Positions 1-5,161 of a DNA stretch of 6,362 nt are shown piece after piece. The notes below the pieces were generated by a model that was given only the letters and a program-made list of their open reading frames with translations, made no database searches and had not been told where the DNA came from. The position numbers were made by a program, and so were the translations under genes. Location: NCBI GenBank assembly GCA_004299545.1, contig SCRB01000776.1:1-6362 (forward strand), in the 5' to 3' direction. This DNA comes from Rhizobiaceae bacterium. Its GTDB lineage: Bacteria > Pseudomonadota > Alphaproteobacteria > Rhizobiales > Rhizobiaceae. Numbering within the stretch: position 1 is the stretch's first letter; each line of letters opens with the position of its first letter.

Positions 1-9
1 GAGCTTGAT

Positions 10-1044
10 TCACGGTCTTGCCGGATGAACCGTATGCGCCCATCCGTCCTCGTTCGTTGTGTCGTTAACCCCGTCCGAGACGTCGTCCAGGACTTCGTAA
101 AGCTGATGTTCGTTCAGCGCAGGCGCGTTTGTCAGGCGGGTCTGGTCATAGCGCTTGTTCCAGATGGTGAAAATTTCCGGCTCCGCGCTCAGCCTCGGGA
201 CCATAAAGGCAATTGCCACCAGTCCGGGGTGTGCGCGAAGAATGCCCTCCCGCGTTTGATGTCCTGCCAGATTGGACTTGCCGTCGAACTCAGGTAGCTC
301 AAAAACCCGCTCTCCGGGATTCCCAAAGGCGATTTGCCACAACTCGCCGCTAACGCAGCTCTGCGCGGGCGGTCCATCATGAAAGAAGACCGGAAGCAGG
401 CCGCTCGCGCCTTGATAAATTCCGGCAAAGCGGCCGAGATCGACGACGAGAACCGTTGGACCCCAATATATCTGCCCGGGTTTCACGTTGTTCATGATCT
501 TGGCGATGGTCTGGTCGATCCGCTCCACCGTGCTGGCAGCCGGCAGAGCGCCTGAGATTTCGAGCGGCTCACTAAAATGAATGCCCGGTTTTTTTGCTCT
601 CTCGGCCAAGTCCGCGGCGTTATCCAGCGCACGCTCTGCAAGTTCCTTATGCCTGAATAGGGAATCGGCGATCTCCAGCGCCTTGATCTCAAAATAGAGG
701 TCACCGCCATGACGCTGATGCACGAAGTCCGGACGCTTCTGATTCTGTTTGCCGGTGCCGGGTGTACGGGACAGCGGCACGCCTCTGCCGGTCGCCGCGC
801 GGTAAAAGGCGATCTCGGAATAGGCCTCATAGCATTGTGCCATCCGCTCATAATCTTCCGGACGCGTCACGGCCTTCAGCTTGTCATGGAGCTCCTTGAC
901 GAGCGATGCCAGGACCGGATCGTTGACTGCCGCGGCTTCGATTTCTTCGATCTTCGCCAGCGTCATAAGCGACACGGGTATGGAGAAGGTCAGCCCCGAT
1001 AACATCTGGGCCACCCTCAAATATTCGTCCCTGGTTTTTGCCAC
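10..1044 (-). CDS. Uncharacterised protein with PD-(D/E)xK nuclease-like signature
   Basis: I do not recognise a named family; the function is open. About 344 residues, no membrane segment and no signal peptide. Counting from the GTG at 1042-1044, the central part has a conserved-looking Glu77 in a helix (CYEAYSEIAFYR), then a basic stretch leading to RPDF (Asp106), then DLYFEIKAL with Glu119 and Lys121. The order Glu ... Pro-Asp ... Glu-x-Lys matches the PD-(D/E)xK core found in restriction endonucleases, Holliday-junction and repair nucleases. The N-terminal 70 residues are mostly helical. The C-terminal half (from about residue 170) has hydrophobic strands such as PTVLVVDLGR and an acidic tail. 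I chose GTG because GGGAGGGG lies just upstream; ATG at 1057-1059 and TTG at 1096-1098 are in frame but have poor ribosome sites. It is divergent from the GGCT-like gene. The reading frame is certainly a gene; nuclease activity is inference. Confidence 0.82.
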   Translation of the reverse strand: MAKTRDEYLRVAQMLSGLTFSIPVSLMTLAKIEEIEAAAVNDPVLASLVKELHDKLKAVTRPEDYERMAQCYEAYSEIAFYRAATGRGVPLSRTPGTGKQNQKRPDFVHQRHGGDLYFEIKALEIADSLFRHKELAERALDNAADLAERAKKPGIHFSEPLEISGALPAASTVERIDQTIAKIMNNVKPGQIYWGPTVLVVDLGRFAGIYQGASGLLPVFFHDGPPAQSCVSGELWQIAFGNPGERVFELPEFDGKSNLAGHQTREGILRAHPGLVAIAFMVPRLSAEPEIFTIWNKRYDQTRLTNAPALNEHQLYEVLDDVSDGVNDTTNEDGWAHTVHPARP

Positions 1045-1046
1045 TG

Positions 1047-1054
1047 CCCCTCCC
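1047..1054 (-). promoter_or_regulatory. Ribosome binding site deciding the GTG start
   Basis: The minus strand reads GGGAGGGG, with its GGAG core five bases before the GTG at 1042-1044. Neither the in-frame ATG 15 bases upstream nor the TTG further out has a comparable purine run, so this site favours the shorter protein. Confidence 0.5.
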
Positions 1055-1110
1055 GCCATTTCTATACACGGCGGCGGTTCATCCGCCGCTCGCCCCAACG
1101 TCTACTTTGA

Positions 1111-1140
1111 CTAATACTGCGGTACCGGAGCGGTCAGCAA
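1111..1140 (-). promoter_or_regulatory. Possible sigma-70-like promoter for the nuclease-like gene
   Basis: Minus-strand TTGCTG (1135-1140) and TATTAG (1111-1116) are separated by 18 bases. Each matches the consensus only partly (about 3/6 and 4/6). The implied leader to the start codon is about 60 bases. The -35 box lies inside the left arm of a GGTCAGC / GCTGACC inverted repeat. Weak by-eye prediction. Confidence 0.22.
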
Positions 1141-1170
1141 GCAATAGAACGACGATGGAAACGGCTGACC
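1132..1170. repeat. Inverted repeat GGTCAGC...GCTGACC, possible operator
   Basis: Seven-base arms at 1132-1138 and 1164-1170 are exact reverse complements, with centres 32 bases apart, near three helical turns. The left arm overlaps the proposed -35 box of the nuclease-like gene. That geometry would suit a dimeric repressor, but arms this short can occur by chance. Confidence 0.25.
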
Positions 1171-1200
1171 TCAGTTGTTTTTCATAAGAATTTCATCTGC

Positions 1201-1255
1201 TTCGTCTGGAGCCGTCCGTCGCCTCACAAGAGGCGGGCGACGGCGCTCCAGCGAA
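1201..1255. repeat. Long imperfect inverted repeat (hairpin, ACAA loop)
   Basis: Outer arms TTCG-T-CTGGAGC (1201-1212) pair with GCTCCAG-CGAA (1245-1255), apart from one bulged T. The inner arm GCCTC (1220s) pairs with GAGGC around a four-base ACAA loop, and the middle contains further complementary CGTC/GACG blocks with an internal bulge. Over 55 bases this is the strongest secondary structure in the window. It is not followed by a T-run on either strand, so a simple intrinsic terminator is unlikely. A REP-like palindrome, a transcript-stabilising hairpin or a protein-binding site are alternatives. Confidence 0.6.
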
Positions 1256-1329
1256 CAGGTTGGCCTGCTTTGGTGGTGCGTTCCCGAACCTCTTTCTTTA
1301 CGCGAAGGATCGTCACCTGCATGGGCCGA

Positions 1330-1367
1330 GACGCCCTGCGGCTCGGGGCGTCAGCCTAGAGCCTGAC
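1330..1367. repeat. Two adjoining hairpins sharing GTC
   Basis: GACGCCC (1330-1336) pairs with GGGCGTC (1346-1352) across nine bases. GTCAG (1350-1354) pairs with CTGAC (1363-1367) across eight bases. The two structures share GTC at 1350-1352, so they are partly exclusive. The patch lies 110-145 bases ahead of the GGCT-like start. It could be a leader structure, or a relic of transfer-origin DNA given the nearby relaxase remnant; no recognisable nic site is visible. Confidence 0.35.
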
Positions 1368-1462
1368 CCGTCGCGCCGTAGCGAAGCGAAGGCGGAAGGG
1401 ACGCGCCCGTCAACTTGCTGCTGATCGGCAGATCATTGATGGCTACACTGCGGTCGCCAACC

Positions 1463-1470
1463 AGGGGGGA
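1463..1470 (+). promoter_or_regulatory. Ribosome binding site deciding the GGCT-like start
   Basis: AGGGGGGA ends four bases before ATG at 1475. The in-frame ATGs at 1415 and 1439 lack such a site, so the 203-residue protein is preferred. Confidence 0.6.
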
Positions 1471-1474
1471 CGGG

Positions 1475-2086
1475 ATGACCGAAAAGAAGAAAGCGCCCAA
1501 GATCGCGATACTGGGTTGGGGGTCTCTCATCTGGGACGAACGGCCAGAGTTCGACAAGCATCACGAAGAATGGCTCCCGGACGGCCCTGTTCTTAAACTG
1601 GAGTTCTCCCGCATTTCCGAGACCCGCAAGGGCGCGCTCACACTCGTGATCGACAGCGGGAACGGCTCCGCCTGCGTAAGCGCATATGCGATCAGTACCC
1701 GCAAGAATCCTGATGACGCGATCGCCGATCTGCGCTGCCGGGAAGGTACGGTCATGAGGCGGATGGGATTTTACTTTCGTGACGGCAGCCGGACCTGCGC
1801 GCCGGACGTCCCGGCTACGATAGCCCCCTGGGCCGCGGAGAAGGGATTCGATGTGGTGGTCTGGACGGGGCTGCCAGGGAACTTCAAGCGGGAGACAGGC
1901 AAGGGCTTTACCGTCCCGAACGCGATCAGCCACCTTCAGTCACTGGAGCCCGAGGGCAAGGCGATGGCGGCTGAATATGTCTGGCGCGCACCGGATTTTG
2001 TGAAGACGGAACTGCGGACGGCGCTTCAGATCGAACCATGGTTTCCTGTGCCGCAAGCGCCTGCCGACGCGGAGGATGCCGGATGA
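1475..2086 (+). CDS. GGCT-like (gamma-glutamylcyclotransferase fold) family protein
   Basis: Probably a soluble protein of 203 residues. The N-terminus gives a strand followed by GWGSLIW (14-20), which corresponds to the substrate-loop YGSL motif of GGCT/ChaC proteins. EFSRIS and the strand ALTLVID follow (43-60), then LRCREGT (86-92). Its Glu90 sits where the catalytic glutamate of the GGCT fold (an EG motif) is expected. The C-terminal half has DVVVWTGLPGNF and AISHLQSLEPEG, a pattern I associate with bacterial hypothetical proteins of this superfamily. Classical GGCTs release 5-oxoproline from gamma-glutamyl peptides, but the substrate here cannot be read from sequence. The N-terminal lysine run is cytoplasmic in character; there is no signal peptide. 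It is divergent from the nuclease-like gene and convergent with the relaxase remnant, 65 bases away. Fold assignment is moderately sure; reaction unsure. Confidence 0.78.
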   Translation: MTEKKKAPKIAILGWGSLIWDERPEFDKHHEEWLPDGPVLKLEFSRISETRKGALTLVIDSGNGSACVSAYAISTRKNPDDAIADLRCREGTVMRRMGFYFRDGSRTCAPDVPATIAPWAAEKGFDVVVWTGLPGNFKRETGKGFTVPNAISHLQSLEPEGKAMAAEYVWRAPDFVKTELRTALQIEPWFPVPQAPADAEDAG

Positions 2087-2151
2087 AAACGCCAGCACTA
2101 CCCTGAACGCCTATGCGAACGCGCCCCGAACCCTTCCGGCAACGGTAGCGA

Positions 2152-3455
2152 TTACCTCTCCCTTTCAAAATCATCATCCCGCCCGCGCCGGCGCTCGCTG
2201 CGCCGCTCCGCCCGCGAGATGCGCGGCTGCTCCCCGTCATCGCCGCCACGGGCTTCGCCGTCGCCGCTGCCGTCATCCGCTGCGCGCGCAAAATCCCCGG
2301 CAAGATCGACTGGCCTGCTCCAGGGCTCCTCGCGCAGGACCGCGTCCTGCAACGCCTGCTGCAGGTCGCGTGCCTTTCTCGGCGTAACGGGTTTTTCCTC
2401 GCGGCGAACGCCGGCCTCTTCCCTCTTCCCGCTCCTCGCTGCCGCTCCTGTCGCGATACCGGTCTTTGGCCCTTCGCACGGAGGCGCTGCGCCCCTTCGG
2501 CTTCAGCTCCAGAGTGAGAGAAGGCATACGGTCGTGCCCGCTGCGCCCGATGATGCGCTGCTCGCGTACGCGCCTGACCTCCAGCGCCTGCCGCTCCCGG
2601 ACCTCGACCTTGCCAAGCGCTTTCAGCTGCCGCGCGGCATCCAGTCCCTGCACCTCCTGCCGCCGCTGCAAGGAAAGCGCCGCCTGTTTCTGCGCCAGCG
2701 CCAGCGCCTGCCGGTCCGCCGCGAAGGCGCGCCAGGCCCTGGCATCGCGATGCCGGTGCAGCTTGCCGATGACGAGCGACACGCCCGTCACGCGCCCCAG
2801 GAACGCCGCAAGCCCCCGCGGCCGCGCCTCCAATCTCGCCGCCCGCACCGCCTTTACCTGCGCGAGATACCCGGCTTTCTGCGCCCGCCGCGCCGCCAGC
2901 CGCTCGCGCTCCAGCTCTGCCCGCTCCTGCCGGTGACGCGTGCGCTGCTGTTCCTGCGCCGCGAGAAGCTCCGCCCGGCGCCGCTGCTGCATGGCCTCCA
3001 GCCTGGCAACGGCCTCGGCCTGCCCTTGCGCCTTCGCGAACTGCTCGCGCGCCTTGCGCAGGTCCGCCGCCAATGCCCGCGCCTCCTCCACTCTCGGCAA
3101 TTGCTCCGCCGGGAAGTCGCGCTCCAGGAAGGCGCGTATGTCATTCGTCCGCACGCTGCGGTCGTCGATCATCTTCGGCAGCGCATTCATCATGCCGTAC
3201 ATATCGACCAGGACGTAAGGACGCTTGCCGGTCGCCAGCACATAGCCCATGGCTTCGAGCGCCCGGACGAACGAGCGCGCATTGTCGCTCTGCCGCCATG
3301 CCTGCGTTACCATGACCATGCGCTCTTCCTTCGAGAGTGCCGGTCATGCGCTCCTGCTGGCTCTCATAAAGAGACTGCCCGCGCCGCTCGCCCGCAATAT
3401 CGCCAGGGCCGTCACGCCTGTACCCCAGCACGGCGGGCAGATCAGACGTCCTGAT
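2152..3455 (-). pseudogene. Decayed conjugative relaxase, C-terminal part, two frameshifts
   Basis: Three minus-strand frames read in sequence as one relaxase tail. The first segment (about 3455-3339) reads SDLPAVLGYRRDGPGDI through LYESQQERMTG. After one extra base near 3338 the next frame continues LSKEERMVMVTQAWRQSDN, then the segment ALEAMGYVLATGKRPYVLVD, DDRSVRTNDIRAFL and FPAEQLP, followed by a long charged helical Arg/Glu/Ala-rich region. Near 2415-2440 the frame shifts again to give REEKPVTPRKARDLQQALQ and an acidic/basic tail ending RGRDDDFERER before TAA at 2152. These motifs belong to the region after the nuclease domain of plasmid/ICE relaxases that nick oriT and pilot DNA into the recipient. 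The N-terminal domain with the catalytic Tyr and His triad is absent upstream of about 3455. An intact-looking 348-codon frame (2273-3319) begins mid-family and is not a complete gene. The family call is from remembered motifs, fairly sure; the pseudogene state is sure unless the bases are miscalled. Confidence 0.8.
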
Positions 3456-3794
3456 TGAGGGGAACGAGACTACAGTGTTTGCTGGCGCCATTTGGGCAGC
3501 GGCACCGCAATAGAGGCGGCACGGCCACGCTGGTCGCAGTTCAACGAATGGCAGCTATCCGGCTATCGCTGCCTGAAAGCGGTCGGTCTGGAAACGGCCC
3601 CTTTCCAGCTATTCACAAGCCCGCCGATCGGCGAACCGAGCCAGAGCTGTTGATGTCGAAAATCAACACCTAGGGTGATCGGTTTACGCGATAACGGCGC
3701 TTCTTTCTTCAGAACTCCGAACGGTCCGCTGCTCGAGCCCCGATCATTAGTCATCGGCAGCTCAGATTCACGCCAGCCATGGCGCCGTGGCAAA
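3456..3794. other. Gene-free stretch between relaxase remnant and SDR operon
   Basis: No open frame on either strand has a credible ribosome site plus protein-like sequence. The frame reading into the relaxase remnant opens after a TAG near 3560, but residues before about 3455 do not look like relaxase, so the breakpoint of the truncated gene probably lies close to 3455. Small structures are present: TGTTGA / TCAACA (3648-3668), CCGAT / ATCGG around 3740-3757, and a near-palindrome at 3776-3791. No tRNA, insertion-sequence end or clear attachment site was recognised. Confidence 0.55.
3776..3791 (-). terminator. Weak palindrome just after the SDR stop codon
   Basis: GCCATGGCGCCGTGGC is a 16-base near-palindrome centred on GGCGCC, three bases past the TGA of the SDR gene. 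It has almost no loop and no following T-run on the minus strand. It could mark the 3' end of the operon transcript, but it is a poor intrinsic terminator. Confidence 0.18.
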
Positions 3795-4538
3795 TCACCA
3801 GGGCTGATTGGCCGGCCCCACCGTGAACTCGTTGATCGTGGTGTCTTCGGGCGCGTCAATAGCGAAGGCGACGACGTCGGCGATCCGGTCCGGCGAGATT
3901 CCGTATTTGTCGTAGGTGTTCTGCATCGAGGCGGCCGTGCCCTTGTCGCTGATCGTGCTCAGCAGCTCGGTGTTGATCGCGGCCGGATAGATCGTCGCCG
4001 TGCGGATGTTCGTCCCCTCCATGGCCGATTCCATGCGCAGAACTTCCATGAAGTCGCGTACGAACCATTTCGTCCCGCCATAGACCGCGCCATTCGGGTA
4101 GGCCTTCAGGCCTGCAACCGAGGAGGTCGCGATGACCTGGCCGGACTTCTGCGCCGTGAATTCGGGCAGCACGGCCGCGACGCCGTTCAGCACGCCCTTG
4201 ACGTTCACGTCCACCATCAGATGCCAGTCGTCAGTCTTCAGCGCCGACAGCGGCGAGTTCGGCATGAGGCCGGCGTTCAGGAAGATGACATCGACACGGC
4301 CGAACGTGTCCTTCGCCAGCTTGACGATGGCGTCGTTGTCGGCCTGTCTGGTCACGTCGAGTTCCTGATAGATGACCCGACCGCCAGTTTTGGTGATCTC
4401 ATCGGCGATCTGCTTCAGTCTGTCTTCGCGGCGCGCGCCAAGGACGACCTTGGCTCCCTTGCTGGCGAGCAGCATCGCGGTCGCTTCGCCGATGCCGGAC
4501 GACGCCCCGGTGATGATGACGACTTTGTCCTTGATCAT
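3795..4538 (-). CDS. SDR-family NAD(P)-dependent oxidoreductase
   Basis: A complete 247-residue classical short-chain dehydrogenase/reductase, a cytoplasmic NAD(P)-dependent enzyme interconverting an alcohol and a carbonyl; the substrate is not evident. It has the cofactor motif TGASSGIG (10-17), Arg36-Arg37 after the second strand (favouring NADPH), Asp61-Val62, NAG (88-90) and the structural Asn112 in NVKG. The catalytic Ser140 is in ATSSVAG and Tyr153/Lys157 in YGGTK, 13 residues after the serine as usual. YPAAINTEL (184-192) replaces the more common PG motif. The C-terminus ends GPANQPW. The length is typical. ATG at 4536-4538 is chosen because AGGAG lies six bases upstream and the Rossmann strand starts right after; a longer in-frame start adds only a non-homologous 34-residue leader. 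It is the last gene of the leftward operon, 67 bases after the cyclophilin-like gene. Confidence 0.95.
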   Translation of the reverse strand: MIKDKVVIITGASSGIGEATAMLLASKGAKVVLGARREDRLKQIADEITKTGGRVIYQELDVTRQADNDAIVKLAKDTFGRVDVIFLNAGLMPNSPLSALKTDDWHLMVDVNVKGVLNGVAAVLPEFTAQKSGQVIATSSVAGLKAYPNGAVYGGTKWFVRDFMEVLRMESAMEGTNIRTATIYPAAINTELLSTISDKGTAASMQNTYDKYGISPDRIADVVAFAIDAPEDTTINEFTVGPANQPW

Positions 4539-4544
4539 GGTAGT

Positions 4545-4549
4545 CTCCT
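4545..4549 (-). promoter_or_regulatory. Ribosome binding site of the SDR gene
   Basis: AGGAG on the minus strand, six bases before ATG at 4538. It supports the 247-residue start over the longer in-frame alternative. Confidence 0.65.
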
Positions 4550-4605
4550 GTTCTTGCTTGGCATTGCGCGAGGTGCAGTGTCGGCCGTGTTCGCCTCGTT
4601 CGCCT

Positions 4606-5073
4606 TCAACGGGCGACCTCGACGGTGACGGGCCGGCCATCGAGCTTCCCGAGTTCCTCGGGCGAAGCCCTGTAGGTTCCGATATGGATCGTCTGGTCCG
4701 AGTAGCCGATGCCGGCGGTGTTGTAGTAGAAGCCGATATTGCCCCAGGGCACGTAGTAGATCAGATCGCCATCCTCTGGATCCGAACCGGGCGATCCCTG
4801 GTGCTTGAGCTTGCGCGGGAGATGGCCGATCTTCTCCCGTCCGTTGAACTCCTCGGGCTTCAGGGTGATCGGGAGCATCGAGAGGAAGTCGCGGACCGCC
4901 GGATTGTCCTCGCCGACCGTCACGTCCACGAATGCCGATCCGGCGGCGAACCGCACCACGGTGCCAATGACCTGATTGGCGTTTTGATCCTGGGCCGAGG
5001 CAACGGTCGCGCAACCAGCGAGGAACGCAGCGCCGAGCATCGGCATGATTGTTCGATGATATAGTCTGGCCAT
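4606..5073 (-). CDS. Exported cyclophilin-like fold protein, possible lipoprotein
   Basis: A complete 155-residue protein. Residues 1-27 form an export signal: MARLYHR, then a hydrophobic run MLGAAFLAG. The signal contains LAGC (18-21), a good lipobox, and also ASA-QD (25-29), a good signal peptidase I site. It could therefore be a lipoprotein anchored by Cys21 or a free periplasmic protein. The mature part is a small beta-rich domain with FVDVTVGEDNPAVRDFLSMLP (48-68), the marker FNGREKIGHLPRKL (76-89) and GDLIYYVPWGNIGFYY (102-117), then IGTYRASPEELGKLDG. These are hallmarks of the bacterial cyclophilin-like family (Cyclophil_like), which has the fold but not the usual prolyl-isomerase active site; its role is unknown. 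The start is supported by AAGGAAGGG upstream. It sits 88 bases after the transporter and before the SDR gene, probably co-transcribed. Confidence 0.88.
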   Translation of the reverse strand: MARLYHRTIMPMLGAAFLAGCATVASAQDQNANQVIGTVVRFAAGSAFVDVTVGEDNPAVRDFLSMLPITLKPEEFNGREKIGHLPRKLKHQGSPGSDPEDGDLIYYVPWGNIGFYYNTAGIGYSDQTIHIGTYRASPEELGKLDGRPVTVEVAR

Positions 5074-5077
5074 CTTT

Positions 5078-5086
5078 CCCTTCCTT
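5078..5086 (-). promoter_or_regulatory. Ribosome binding site of the cyclophilin-like gene
   Basis: AAGGAAGGG on the minus strand, four bases before ATG at 5073. It decides the start in favour of the protein with a clear export signal; the same frame is open for 80 more codons upstream without comparable sites. Confidence 0.6.
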
Positions 5087-5161
5087 CTGGCGTCGGCGCG
5101 GCGGTGTTCCGGATATAGACGTTGAAACGGTCGCCCATTACCCGTGGCCAGTCGGATGAAG

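Larger units (their letters stand above)
1045..1474. other. Divergent intergenic region, structured, no convincing gene
   Basis: About 430 bases separate the two divergent start codons. Short frames exist on both strands but none has a good ribosome site with a plausible protein. The region holds the leader and possible promoter of the leftward gene, a small inverted repeat (1132-1170), a long hairpin (1201-1255), two adjoining smaller hairpins (1330-1367), and a run rich in GCGAAG / CCCGTC repeats (about 1368-1412). Promoters for both neighbours must lie here. No tRNA or small RNA with a clear promoter and terminator was recognised. Confidence 0.6.

Noticed and set aside
1705..1712. ATCCTG-like nic-site match
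   Set aside because: It lies inside the GGCT-like coding sequence with no flanking inverted repeat; a six-base match is expected by chance.
2076..2387. A plus-strand frame overlapping the end of the GGCT-like gene, suggesting a coupled second gene
   Set aside because: The start overlap is tempting, but the product becomes Arg/Pro/Ala low complexity exactly where it runs antisense to the relaxase remnant.
2273..3319. Treating the 348-codon minus-strand frame as a complete gene
   Set aside because: It starts in the middle of relaxase family sequence and its last 40 residues are out of frame with the plausible tail; a pseudogene spanning three frames explains it better.
2219..3454. A 411-codon plus-strand open frame
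   Set aside because: It is antisense to the relaxase remnant and its product is a low-complexity Arg/Pro/Leu/Ala mix typical of the complement of GC-rich coding DNA.
3455..3673. A 72-codon plus-strand frame in the gap
   Set aside because: No good ribosome site, no recognisable protein features; likely chance.
3675..4628. A 317-codon plus-strand open frame
   Set aside because: It lies opposite the SDR gene, whose motifs are all intact; the plus-strand product is Arg/Asp/Val-rich and unfamiliar.
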